A stretch of 64,000 nt of DNA, taken from the NCBI RefSeq assembly GCF_050337045.1, contig NZ_JAKJSO010000015.1, positions 248,001-312,000 of the forward strand, given 5' to 3'. Source of the stretch: Photobacterium kagoshimensis (GTDB taxonomy: Bacteria > Pseudomonadota > Gammaproteobacteria > Enterobacterales > Vibrionaceae). The translations under genes and the position numbers were made by a program. Below the pieces are notes generated by a model. That model had not been told where the DNA came from, did no database searches, and saw only the letters and a list, made by a program, of their open reading frames with translations. Numbering within the stretch: the stretch's first letter is position 1; the number at the start of each line of letters is the position of its first letter. Positions 15,587 through 23,642 of the stretch are shown here, piece after piece.

Positions 15587-16522
15587 ATGAAGCTTTCTCA
15601 ATTAAATGCTTTCCGTGCCGTTGTCGAATGTCAGACGGTGACCGCCGCTGCCGAACGACTGAATTTGAGTCAGCCAGCGGTAAGTCGAGTGCTGGCTGCT
15701 TTAGAAGACCGATTGGGTTTTAAGCTATTCACACGGCAACGAAACCGCTTGGTGTTAAGTGACGAAGGACAAGCCTTTTACCTTGAAGTAGCAAAAGTTT
15801 TTGAGGCTGTTTCTGGCTTAGATAACGCAGCTGATTCAATTCGGTCTCATCATTTTGGCACACTTAATATTGCTGCTATGCCCTTATTATCGAATGCCTT
15901 TCTCCCTCGCATCCTTGCCAGCTTTTTAAAACAATCGCAGCAGTTAAAAGTAGGCTTTAAAACCTACCGCTCTGAAGATGTCATGCGCAGAGTGCAAAGC
16001 CAAACAACAGATATTGGCTTTGCATTTATCGATGAGCCGTTAGCGGGAGTAAAAGCCCAGCGGGTTGAGTGTGAATGTGTGTGTTTATTGCCAAGTGACT
16101 CTCCGTTAGCCAAAAGAAGCAGTATTGATATTTATGACATTGCCGATCAGGTGGTGATCCGCCATGAGAAAGATATAACTCAGCGACGTATAGATGCTTT
16201 ATTAAGACGCTATGGCTTGTCTACGATCGAGCATATTGAAGTCTCTCTTGCCAGTACGGCTGCAGCGCTTGTTCGTGAGGGGATAGGTATCGCAATAACA
16301 GATCCTTTTACGGCACATATGGCAAGTGAACATCCAGCGGTGGTAATGCGGCCACTTGTGTTTGGCTTACCGTTTGAATTCGATATTTTATACCCGGCTT
16401 TAAAACCTATTCATCGTCATGCGGAGCATTTTATTGAGCAGTTTCTCTTGCAAGCCGATGAGATGAATATTTATTTGAAAATAGGGCCGATGCGCGATCT
16501 GGATATTGTCGATAATGTGTAA
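15587..16522 (+). CDS. LysR-type transcriptional regulator next to opine dehydrogenase genes
   Basis: 311 residues. The N-terminal winged helix is canonical: 'LNAFRAVVECQTVTAAAERL' then 'SQPAVSRVLAALEDRLGFKLF' within residues 4-56. The effector domain (about 90-295) is a LysR substrate-binding fold of periplasmic-binding type, with 'GTLNIAAMPLLSNAFLPR' at its start. It is transcribed in the same direction as the opine dehydrogenase and carrier genes that follow, 193 nt downstream. It is inferred to respond to an opine or its amino acid parent and to control this locus. A palindromic candidate operator lies at 15507-15521. LysR regulators of opine catabolism (OccR/NocR type) are known in Agrobacterium. 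Confidence 0.88.
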   Translation: MKLSQLNAFRAVVECQTVTAAAERLNLSQPAVSRVLAALEDRLGFKLFTRQRNRLVLSDEGQAFYLEVAKVFEAVSGLDNAADSIRSHHFGTLNIAAMPLLSNAFLPRILASFLKQSQQLKVGFKTYRSEDVMRRVQSQTTDIGFAFIDEPLAGVKAQRVECECVCLLPSDSPLAKRSSIDIYDIADQVVIRHEKDITQRRIDALLRRYGLSTIEHIEVSLASTAAALVREGIGIAITDPFTAHMASEHPAVVMRPLVFGLPFEFDILYPALKPIHRHAEHFIEQFLLQADEMNIYLKIGPMRDLDIVDNV

Positions 16523-16669
16523 CGTCACATTCCGCTTGGGTTTGCTTGATAGCGAGAGGGTGTTTTTAATGTGTTATTTATCAAAATCTTATCGCTAGTT
16601 GGTGAAGTAGCTATTACTTTTTTGCATACCAGTAGTAAAGGGATGCATTGGCGAGAAGCACGCGAAACG

Positions 16670-16706
16670 CCTTAATCTGGTTTTAGGAAAAACAACCAGA
16701 TTAAGG
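16670..16706 (+). promoter_or_regulatory. SD-sequestering hairpin in the opine dehydrogenase leader
   Basis: A perfect 13-bp inverted repeat (16670-16682 with 16694-16706, 11-nt loop) ends 9 nt before the dehydrogenase ATG. The 3' arm contains the TTAAGG Shine-Dalgarno sequence at 16701-16706, so the folded RNA should block ribosome entry. No T tract follows, so it does not look like a terminator of the lysR gene. Confidence 0.6.
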
Positions 16707-16715
16707 ACACAAATC

Positions 16716-17825
16716 ATGGCTAATAAAGTCTCTATTATCGGCTCTGGTAACGCAGGACTAACCGCGGCCTATCACTTTTCTCTTCAAGGCGCGAACGTCT
16801 GTTTATTTGGTGCGAAAGGCTTTGATCAGCCGTTGGCTGATATTGAAGCGCGTGGTGGTATAGAAGCGTTATCTTCATTTAACGATGTACCTCTTACCTA
16901 TGCAGGTTTTCAACCAATAGATAAGGTTACGCGTGAGTTAGAGCAAGCCATTGCGTACTCAGATTTACTGATTTTACCTGTACCATCTTTCGCTCAAGAA
17001 CCACTGTTTATTGAGATGTTACCGCACTTGCGTGATGGCCAAATCATCATGCTGATGCCAGGTAACTATGGCTCATTGGTACTTAATCGTATCAAACAAG
17101 AACAAGGTTATGGCGATCTTGATATTACGTTTGTAGACGCAATTTCTATTCCTTGGGCGACACGTATAGTTGGCCCTGCGGAGCTTGCTATTTTGGGTAT
17201 GAAAGAGTTCTTACCTGTAGCCGCTTTCCCTGCGAGTAAAACGAAAGAGGCGATTGCGCGTTTACAACCTGTGATGCCATTGCCTTTGACGGCGCTTGAT
17301 AACGTAATTAGTGCTGGTTTAGAGAATATTAACTTTGGCGGCCACCCATTGTTAACCACACTAAATATGGGACTGCTTGAAAACTTCGATGGGCAGTTTA
17401 ATTACTACAAAGATTGTTGCTCTATTTCTACCGCAAAAGCAGCAGCTGTCATGGAGCAAGAACGCCAGGCAGTGGGCAAAGCGTTAGGCTTAACGCTGAC
17501 GCCAGAACTTGAAGCAATGAACGCATTATACGCAATGGAGTGTGAGAACGTGTATGAGGTTAACCGTACCTCTGAAACGCATGGCAAGCTAAACAGCGCA
17601 CCAAACTCTGCCGGTAACCGCTACATAACAGAAGACGCAGCTTTCTTGCTTGTACCTTGCTTTGAGTTTGGTCAGCTAGCTGGCGTAGCGACGACCATGG
17701 TGACGTCTTGTTTACACATTGATAATGCCTACAACGATACTAACTATTTTGAGCAAGGGCGGACCTTAGACAAAATGGGGCTATCGGGTATGTCAGTTCA
17801 AGAAATTATGGATTTCGTTGCATAA
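16716..17825 (+). CDS. NAD/NADP octopine/nopaline (opine) dehydrogenase family protein
   Basis: 369 residues. The N-terminal Rossmann domain opens 'VSIIGSGNAGLTAAYHFSLQG' with GxGxxG at residues 9-14. 'LLILPVPSFAQEPLF' and 'IMLMPGNYGSLVL' belong to the nucleotide-binding half. The C-terminal half (about 190-369) is the helical opine dehydrogenase domain, with the 'NINFGGHPLLTTLNMGLLEN' segment containing the conserved catalytic His. These enzymes reversibly and reductively condense an amino acid with a 2-oxo acid, or oxidise the opine back. Octopine and related opines are abundant in marine invertebrate muscle, so catabolic use is plausible. It is followed after 61 nt by a carrier gene. Substrate and direction are inferred. 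Confidence 0.85.
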   Translation: MANKVSIIGSGNAGLTAAYHFSLQGANVCLFGAKGFDQPLADIEARGGIEALSSFNDVPLTYAGFQPIDKVTRELEQAIAYSDLLILPVPSFAQEPLFIEMLPHLRDGQIIMLMPGNYGSLVLNRIKQEQGYGDLDITFVDAISIPWATRIVGPAELAILGMKEFLPVAAFPASKTKEAIARLQPVMPLPLTALDNVISAGLENINFGGHPLLTTLNMGLLENFDGQFNYYKDCCSISTAKAAAVMEQERQAVGKALGLTLTPELEAMNALYAMECENVYEVNRTSETHGKLNSAPNSAGNRYITEDAAFLLVPCFEFGQLAGVATTMVTSCLHIDNAYNDTNYFEQGRTLDKMGLSGMSVQEIMDFVA

Positions 17826-17831
17826 AAAGAA

Positions 17832-17868
17832 GGTGGATAACCACCCAAAGTGGGGTCGTTGACCCCAC
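17832..17868 (+). promoter_or_regulatory. Paired intercistronic hairpins between dehydrogenase and carrier
   Basis: Two stems sit in the 61-nt gap: GGTGG/CCACC (17832-17836 with 17841-17845, ATAA loop) and a perfect 8-bp GTGGGGTC/GACCCCAC (17850-17857 with 17861-17868, GTT loop). No T tract follows. They may protect the upstream message or lower carrier expression. The carrier SD (AAGGA near 17874) stays outside. Confidence 0.5.
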
Positions 17869-17886
17869 ATAAATAAGGACATCATA

Positions 17887-19293
17887 ATGAAAAAGCTAAA
17901 ATTTCCTTCTGCCTACACAATTTTAATGATCCTAACTGTTTTGATGGCGGTACTGACGTGGATGATCCCTGCGGGCCAATATCAGATGGCGGAGAATGAA
18001 ACACTCGGTCGTATGGTGCCACTGGTCGGGTCATACCAAACCGTTGAAGCGAATCCCCAAGGTGTGATTGATGTATTGATGGCGCCGATTCAAGGGTTTT
18101 ATGATCCGACTAACTACGCGGCTCGCGCAGTCGATGTCGCTTTGTTTGTACTGGTTATTGGTGGCTTCCTTGCGGTTGTAACCCGTACTGGTGCGATTGA
18201 TGCGGGTATCGCTGGCACAATGAAACGCCTGAATGGTAAAGAAAAGTGGATGATTCCGATCTTAATGGGATTATTTGCAATGGGCGGGACTGTGTATGGC
18301 ATGGCTGAAGAAACAATCCCGTTTTATGCCTTACTTATCCCTGTCATGATTGCGGCGGGCTACGACAGTATCGTTGGTGTTGCCATCATCATGGTGGGTG
18401 CAGGTATTGGTTGTTTGGGATCAACCATTAATCCATTTGCGACCGTGATTGCATCGAACGCAGCTGAAATTAACTTCATGGAAGGTTTATGGCTACGCGT
18501 GGCAATTTTGGTGATTGGTTGGTTAGCCTGTGTGTTCTATGTCATGCGCTATGCCGAGAAAGTAAAGCGCGATCCTTCACAATCACTTGTTGCGCACCAA
18601 AAAGAAGACAACGAACGTCACTTCTTACACAGTAAAGAGCAAGAGGCGCCAGAACTGACGGGTACTCGCAAAGCTGTATTAGCCATTTTCGGTGCAACCT
18701 TCGCTGTCATGATGTGGGGCGTATCTGTAGCTGGCTGGTGGATGGCTGAGCTTTCAGCCCTCTTTATTGGTGCCAGTATTGTGGCAGGGTTAGTGGGTAA
18801 ATTGTCTGAAACTGAATTGACCAACAGCTTTGTTGATGGTGCACGTGACTTGCTTGGTGTCGCGCTTATTATTGCGATTGCACGTGGTTTGGTTGTGGTG
18901 ATGGACAACGGTAACATCACGCACACCATTTTGAACTACGCCGAAGGCTTACTGGGTGGTTTGCACCAAGTAGCATTTGTGAATGCGATTTACTGGGTAG
19001 AAGCGGTACTGTGTTTGGTTGTGCCATCATCATCTGGTTTAGCCGTACTTTCTATGCCTGTATTAGCACCACTTGCAGACTTTGCTGGTGTAGGGCGTGA
19101 GCTAGTTGTCACGGCTTTCCAGTCAGCTTCAGGTTTACCTAACTTAGTTACACCAACATCGGGCGTTGTCATGGGTGGTTTGGCAATTGGACGTGTCGCT
19201 TATTCGTCATGGCTTCGCTTCATTGGCCCGCTGTTGGTCTTTTTAACTGCGATGGTGATGGTATTACTGAGTATCGGTACTGTTCTGAGTTAA
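17887..19293 (+). CDS. YfcC family (DcuC/AbgT-like superfamily) carrier
   Basis: 468 residues with about 11-12 hydrophobic segments and a cytoplasmic charged loop near residues 220-255. It opens 'PSAYTILMILTVLMAVLTWMIPAGQY', typical of YfcC/C4-dicarboxylate anaerobic carrier proteins. The conserved 'GMAEETIPFYALLIPVM' and 'GCLGSTINPFATVIAS' re-entrant motifs are in the first half, and 'VPSSSGLAVLSMPVLAPLAD' with 'NLVTPTSGVVMGGLAIG' in the second. YfcC relatives carry amino acids or dicarboxylates. Its position directly behind an opine dehydrogenase under a LysR regulator suggests uptake of an opine or export of its amino acid. That substrate is inference. Confidence 0.87.
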   Translation: MKKLKFPSAYTILMILTVLMAVLTWMIPAGQYQMAENETLGRMVPLVGSYQTVEANPQGVIDVLMAPIQGFYDPTNYAARAVDVALFVLVIGGFLAVVTRTGAIDAGIAGTMKRLNGKEKWMIPILMGLFAMGGTVYGMAEETIPFYALLIPVMIAAGYDSIVGVAIIMVGAGIGCLGSTINPFATVIASNAAEINFMEGLWLRVAILVIGWLACVFYVMRYAEKVKRDPSQSLVAHQKEDNERHFLHSKEQEAPELTGTRKAVLAIFGATFAVMMWGVSVAGWWMAELSALFIGASIVAGLVGKLSETELTNSFVDGARDLLGVALIIAIARGLVVVMDNGNITHTILNYAEGLLGGLHQVAFVNAIYWVEAVLCLVVPSSSGLAVLSMPVLAPLADFAGVGRELVVTAFQSASGLPNLVTPTSGVVMGGLAIGRVAYSSWLRFIGPLLVFLTAMVMVLLSIGTVLS

Positions 19294-19355
19294 GTATGCA
19301 CTAAAGCTGGATTAATACTCATCGTAGCTTTCGGAAAAGTGAAAACATAATAAAT

Positions 19356-19390
19356 AAAAAAACAGCTATCATAACGGTAGCTGTTTTTTT
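19356..19390 (+). terminator. Terminator of the opine locus
   Basis: A 13-bp stem (19356-19368 with 19378-19390), including seven A/T pairs at its base, and a 9-nt loop lie 62 nt after the carrier stop. The A run and T run make it potentially bidirectional. Confidence 0.9.
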
Positions 19391-19408
19391 ATGTGAAACA
19401 ATAAGGAT

Positions 19409-19487
19409 AACAGCCTGATAATGCGATTCACTCCAATATGATAAGGGTTATCAGGCAGCGTTTTGCTGCGATTAATGGCTGTTTTTT
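19409..19487 (+). ncRNA. Candidate structured RNA, three-way junction ending in a T tract
   Basis: An outer stem AACAGCC/GGCTGTT (19409-19415 with 19477-19483) encloses a stem TGATAA/TTATCA (19416-19421 with 19448-19453) and a stem GCAGC/GCTGC (19455-19459 with 19465-19469). It ends in six Ts (19482-19487). It could be a small RNA, a second terminator, or a leader attenuator. It matches no riboswitch consensus that I can recall. No computed folding was done. Confidence 0.3.
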
Positions 19488-19551
19488 ACCAGCATGAAAA
19501 CATGATTTTTATCACGTGTCTTTGTAAATTTATGCATTTCCGATTTGTTTG

Positions 19552-19565
19552 TTGACGCTTATCAA
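19552..19565 (+). promoter_or_regulatory. FNR-type binding site upstream of dmsA
   Basis: TTGAC-GCTT-ATCAA matches the FNR consensus TTGAT-N4-ATCAA at nine of ten positions and lies 65 nt before the dmsA start. FNR activation under anoxia is established for E. coli dmsABC, so anaerobic induction is expected here. Confidence 0.75.
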
Positions 19566-19630
19566 TAAGCCTAAAGGGGTAGATGACAGAATTGACATAA
19601 TTATAAATAATAATTAATGAGCGATGTGTC

Positions 19631-22081
19631 ATGACCAACAAATTAAAAGAAATACTCATTCCAACACTTACGCGGAGGGGATTTATAAAGTCCTCATCTG
19701 TCGTTGGTGGTTTAGCCGCAGTTACTAGCGCAATTACTTTGCCATTTAAATCGAGCAGTGTTCAAGCAAGTGACAAAACACCAGTTGACGAAAAAGTCGT
19801 CTGGAGTGCGTGTACCGTAAACTGTGGTAGCCGTTGTCCTTTGCGTATGCATGTTGCTGATGGCGAGATCAAATGGGTCGATGCTGATAATACAGGCAGC
19901 GATGACTACGCAAATAAAGACGTTCAAGTGCGCGCCTGTTTACGTGGTCGCTCTATGCGTCGTCGTGTCTATAATCCAGATCGCCTTAAATACCCAATGA
20001 AGCGTGTGGGTAAGCGTGGTGAAGGTAAATTTAAGCGCATTTCGTGGGATGAAGCTTACAACGAAATTACCAATAGTATTAACAGCATTAAAAAAGAGTA
20101 CGGTAACGAGGCTTTCTACCTGAACTATGGTACAGGTACGCTCGGTGGTACAGTCACTAAATCGTGGCCTCCAGGTGCAACGCTTATTGCTCGCTTAATG
20201 AACCTAACAGGTGGTTATCTAAATCATTATGGTGATTACTCGACGGCACAAATCGCCAAAGGCTTAAGCTACACTTACGGGGGCTGGGCGAATGGTAATT
20301 CTTTCTCTGACACTGAAAACAGCAAGCTGATTGTTCAATTTGGTAATAACCCTGCCGAAACGCGTATGTCTGGTGGTGGCTTGATTCATCATTTGATCGA
20401 AAGCAAAGCGAAATCGAATGCCAAAATGATCATGATAGACCCACGCTACAATGATACGGCAGCAGGGCGTGAAGATCAGTGGATCCCAATTAAGCCGGGT
20501 ACCGATGCCGCATTCATTTCCGCCATGGCGCATGTGATGATCAAAGAAGATTTGGTCGATCAGCCGTTCTTGGATAAATACTGTGTTGGCTATGATGAAA
20601 AAACCTTACCAGCTTCTGCACCAGCAAACAGTGATTATAAATCTTACATTCTAGGCTTAGGTGAAGACGGTGTAGAAAAAACACCTGAATGGGCTGCACC
20701 GATTACCGGTATTCCTGCCGATATCATTATCAAAACTGCCCGCGAGATTGGTTCGACTAAACCTTGTGCTATCTATCAAGGCTGGGGCTTACAACGTACC
20801 CAAAATGGAGAAATTGCCTCTCGTGCTATCGCAATGTTAGCGTTATTGACAGGTAACTTAGGTATTCACGGTGGTGGCTCTGGTGCGCGTGAATCGGATT
20901 ACAATATCCCATTTGTCCGTTTCCCAACCCTGAAAAACCCTATCGAAACCTCGATCTCTATGTTCCTTTGGACCGATGCGATTGTGCGTGGCCCAGAAAT
21001 GACGGCAACCCGCGATGGTGTTCGCGGTAAACATAAGCTGGATGTGCCAATCAAGTTTATTTGGAACTATGCTGGTAACTGCTTGATCAATCAGCACTCA
21101 GACATCAACCGCACCCACGACATTCTTCAAGATGAAAAAGCGTGTGAAATGATTGTGGTGATTGATAACCACATGACCTCTTCTGCTAAATATGCCGATA
21201 TTGTATTGCCAGACTTAACTACATCTGAGCAAGCTGACTTCTGCATGGATGGCAAAGCAGCCAACATGCCATATTTCATCTTTGCAGATAAAGCGATTGA
21301 ACCTCAGTTTGAGTCGCGTGGTATCTACCAAATCTGTGCCGATTTAGCCGAGCGTTTAGGCGTGGGTGAAGCCTTTACAGAAGGCCGAGACCAAGAAGGT
21401 TGGTTACGTCACCTGTATGCCGAAACCTTAAAGCTGGATCCAACACTGCCCGATTTCGAAACCGTGCGTAAGCAAGGGATAGTGAAACGTAGCGATCCTA
21501 ATGGTCACTACGTGGCTTACCAAGCCTTCCGTGCAGATCCCGTTAATAACCCACTAAATACGCCATCGGGCAAAGTGGAAATTTACTCGGAAGCTTTGGC
21601 AGAAATCGCAGCAGAGTGGGAATTACCTGAAGGTGATGTGATTCACCCATTGCCGATTTACGTGAGTACCTCTGAAGGTTGGGATTCACCAAAACGAGCA
21701 GAGTTCCCGTTGCAGTTAACCGGTTTCCACTATAAAGCGCGTTGTCACTCAACTTACGGCAATGTCGATATCTTGAAGCAAGCAGCACAGCAAGAAATGT
21801 GGATTAATCCGATGGATGCTGATCGTCGTGGGATTAAAAATGGCGACCGTATTCGTATTTTCAATGACCGTGGTGAAGTGCGTATTAACGCTAAAGTAAC
21901 GCCTCGTATGATGCCTGGTGTGGTCGCGTTAGGTGAGGGTGCATGGTATGCGCCAGACGGTAAAAAGGTTGACCATAACGGTTCAATCAACGTTTTAACC
22001 TCGCAAAAACCAAGCCCACTGGCTAAAGGTAACCCTCAACATACCAATCTAGTTGAAGTTCAACTAGTGAAAAAGGCGTAA
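19631..22081 (+). CDS. dmsA: Anaerobic DMSO reductase, molybdopterin catalytic subunit
   Basis: 816 residues. The N-terminus carries a twin-arginine signal (T14-R-R-G-F-I-K20 plus a hydrophobic stretch), so the folded enzyme is exported by Tat. Cys61, Cys65, Cys69 and Cys103 match the C-x3-C-x3-C-x33-C cluster pattern of DmsA-type enzymes. 'GDYSTAQ' around Ser205 fits the serine Mo ligand of the DMSO/TMAO/selenate reductase group. The C-terminal molydopterin dinucleotide-binding domain ends with 'PHTNLVEV'-like sequence. With the next two genes it forms the membrane-bound DmsABC complex reducing DMSO, or possibly another S- or N-oxide, with menaquinol. Length agrees with E. coli DmsA. Confidence 0.92.
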   Translation: MTNKLKEILIPTLTRRGFIKSSSVVGGLAAVTSAITLPFKSSSVQASDKTPVDEKVVWSACTVNCGSRCPLRMHVADGEIKWVDADNTGSDDYANKDVQVRACLRGRSMRRRVYNPDRLKYPMKRVGKRGEGKFKRISWDEAYNEITNSINSIKKEYGNEAFYLNYGTGTLGGTVTKSWPPGATLIARLMNLTGGYLNHYGDYSTAQIAKGLSYTYGGWANGNSFSDTENSKLIVQFGNNPAETRMSGGGLIHHLIESKAKSNAKMIMIDPRYNDTAAGREDQWIPIKPGTDAAFISAMAHVMIKEDLVDQPFLDKYCVGYDEKTLPASAPANSDYKSYILGLGEDGVEKTPEWAAPITGIPADIIIKTAREIGSTKPCAIYQGWGLQRTQNGEIASRAIAMLALLTGNLGIHGGGSGARESDYNIPFVRFPTLKNPIETSISMFLWTDAIVRGPEMTATRDGVRGKHKLDVPIKFIWNYAGNCLINQHSDINRTHDILQDEKACEMIVVIDNHMTSSAKYADIVLPDLTTSEQADFCMDGKAANMPYFIFADKAIEPQFESRGIYQICADLAERLGVGEAFTEGRDQEGWLRHLYAETLKLDPTLPDFETVRKQGIVKRSDPNGHYVAYQAFRADPVNNPLNTPSGKVEIYSEALAEIAAEWELPEGDVIHPLPIYVSTSEGWDSPKRAEFPLQLTGFHYKARCHSTYGNVDILKQAAQQEMWINPMDADRRGIKNGDRIRIFNDRGEVRINAKVTPRMMPGVVALGEGAWYAPDGKKVDHNGSINVLTSQKPSPLAKGNPQHTNLVEVQLVKKA

Positions 22082-22091
22082 GGACTGAATC

Positions 22092-22709
22092 ATGAAACAA
22101 TATGGTTTTTATATCGACTCGAGCAAATGCACAGGTTGTAAAACTTGCCAGCTTTCCTGTAAAGACGTGAAAGACTTAGGTGTCGACAGAAGCTTTCGCC
22201 GTGTATATGAATATGCTGGCGGTAACTGGGTAGAAGAAAACGGCACATACCGCCAGGACGTTTTTGCTTACTATACCTCTATTGCTTGTAACCACTGTGA
22301 TGAACCTGCGTGTGCCAAAGTGTGCCCATCGGGTGCGATGCACAAACGCAAAGAAGACGGATTCGTCATAGTTGATGAAGATGTTTGTATTGGCTGTAAA
22401 CACTGTGCCAATGCCTGTCCTTACGGTGCGCCACAGTTTGATGCCGAGCAAGGTCACATGACTAAATGTGATGGTTGTTATGAACGTGTTGCGGAAGGTT
22501 TAGACCCTATTTGTGTGGGTTCATGCCCATTGCGTGCGCTTGAGTTTGGCCCAATTGCTGACTTGCGCAAAAAGTACGGAACCAATGCCGATGTTGCACC
22601 GCTTCCATCTTCATTAATTACCAAGCCTAATATCGTGATCAAACCGAACCGTCATGCGCGTCCAACAAATGACACCACAGGTCACCTAGCGAATCCTAAG
22701 GAGGTTTAA
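22092..22709 (+). CDS. dmsB: DMSO reductase iron-sulfur subunit
   Basis: 205 residues with the four Cys clusters of DmsB: 'CTGCKTCQLSC', 'CNHCDEPACAKVCP', 'CIGCKHCANACP' and 'CDGCYERVAEGLDPICVGSCP'. They ligate four [4Fe-4S] centres that pass electrons from the membrane anchor to the catalytic subunit. There is no signal peptide, so it is carried to its site by the Tat-exported DmsA, as known for the family. It starts 10 nt after dmsA and ends 1 nt before dmsC. Confidence 0.93.
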   Translation: MKQYGFYIDSSKCTGCKTCQLSCKDVKDLGVDRSFRRVYEYAGGNWVEENGTYRQDVFAYYTSIACNHCDEPACAKVCPSGAMHKRKEDGFVIVDEDVCIGCKHCANACPYGAPQFDAEQGHMTKCDGCYERVAEGLDPICVGSCPLRALEFGPIADLRKKYGTNADVAPLPSSLITKPNIVIKPNRHARPTNDTTGHLANPKEV

Positions 22710-22710
22710 G

Positions 22711-23553
22711 ATGAGTTATCATGAATTGTCTTTGGTGCTATTTACAGTGCTGGCACAGACGGCGGTTGGCGCGTATTTAATCATGAGTATTGCCAACTTG
22801 GTGACAAATTCACGTGTTGATGTGAAAAGCAGAATTACCCGTAATATGTTTTTTGTGTGGGTCGTAATGGGCTTAGGCTTTGTTGCTTCTTCGACACACC
22901 TTGGTAGCCCAATGCGCGCAATGAATGCATTAAACCAAGTAGGTACAAGCTGGCTGTCAAACGAGATCCTGACTGGCTCAATGTTCTTTGCTTTTGGTGG
23001 CCTTTACTGGTTATTAGAAGTATTAGATAAAGGCACAGAAGGTGTACGTAAAGGCTTGAAAATAGCCGGTATGGTGGCAGGTGTTGCCTTTATGTATTCA
23101 ATGGTGAATGTGTATTTGATTGATACTGTTCCAACGTGGAATACGCCGTTCACAGGTTGGTCTTTCCTACTTACCATGGTTGTTGCGGGTGCTATTTTTG
23201 CGTCAACCTTGATGCACAGTGCGCAGTTTGATGATGCGAAATATACGCGTGGCATCCAAGGCTTGGTGGTAGTAGCGATTATTGCCATGATTGTAGTGAC
23301 ACTGTCACAAATGGTGGCGTTAGCTGATATCCAATCTTCTATTGTGGCAGCAAGTGATTTAGTACCCAATATGGCAATGCTGCAAGGTAGCCGAATTGTA
23401 CTGCTTGTTGTAGGCGCTGCGATTGCACTGTTTGGGATTAACCGTATCAAAGGTAATATTGCCTTGCCTGTGGTTGGTCTAGCACTTGTGCTTGTGGCTG
23501 AATTACTTGGTCGTAATATCTTCTTTAACCTTCACATGACAGTGGGTATGTAA
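22711..23553 (+). CDS. dmsC: DMSO reductase membrane anchor
   Basis: 280 residues with about eight hydrophobic helices, matching the DmsC anchor family in length and position. It starts one nucleotide after dmsB with an AGGAGG ribosome site inside the dmsB end. The subunit oxidises menaquinol and hands electrons to DmsB. 'MGLGFVASSTHLGSPMRAMNALNQVGTSWLSNEIL' character in the first third, with its His and Ser/Trp residues, is typical of DmsC/NrfD-like anchors. A GC-rich hairpin follows the gene. Confidence 0.92.
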   Translation: MSYHELSLVLFTVLAQTAVGAYLIMSIANLVTNSRVDVKSRITRNMFFVWVVMGLGFVASSTHLGSPMRAMNALNQVGTSWLSNEILTGSMFFAFGGLYWLLEVLDKGTEGVRKGLKIAGMVAGVAFMYSMVNVYLIDTVPTWNTPFTGWSFLLTMVVAGAIFASTLMHSAQFDDAKYTRGIQGLVVVAIIAMIVVTLSQMVALADIQSSIVAASDLVPNMAMLQGSRIVLLVVGAAIALFGINRIKGNIALPVVGLALVLVAELLGRNIFFNLHMTVGM

Positions 23554-23591
23554 TTGCTGCACTTTGTGTAGAGCATTAAACATGTAATACC

Positions 23592-23614
23592 GAGGGGGGA
23601 AGTACTTCCCCCTC
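23592..23614 (+). terminator. GC-rich hairpin between dmsC and the chaperone gene
   Basis: A near-perfect palindrome (GAGGGGGGAAG with its complement, one extra G) spans 23592-23614, 39 nt after dmsC, and is followed by ACTTTT. It looks like a leaky terminator or processing barrier that would lower the chaperone and ferredoxin genes relative to dmsABC. Confidence 0.6.
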
Positions 23615-23642
23615 ACTTTTAAGTGAATTACCGAGTGATCTT

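Larger units (their letters stand above)
19294..19630 (+). other. Intergenic region ahead of the dms operon
   Basis: This 337-nt gap holds, in order, the terminator of the carrier gene (19356-19390), a structured T-tract-ended element (19409-19487), and an FNR-type box (19552-19565) in front of dmsA. A CATAAT hexamer at 19596-19601 could serve as the -10 element, but its distance from the FNR box is not canonical. I see no protein gene. Confidence 0.5.

Noticed and set aside
19409..19487. Molybdenum-cofactor riboswitch
   Set aside because: The position before a molybdoenzyme is tempting, but the sequence lacks the known conserved Moco core and ends in a T tract before the FNR promoter.
23004..23450. 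148-codon minus-strand frame inside dmsC
   Set aside because: An antisense shadow of a hydrophobic gene. The plus-strand frame has the DmsC family pattern.
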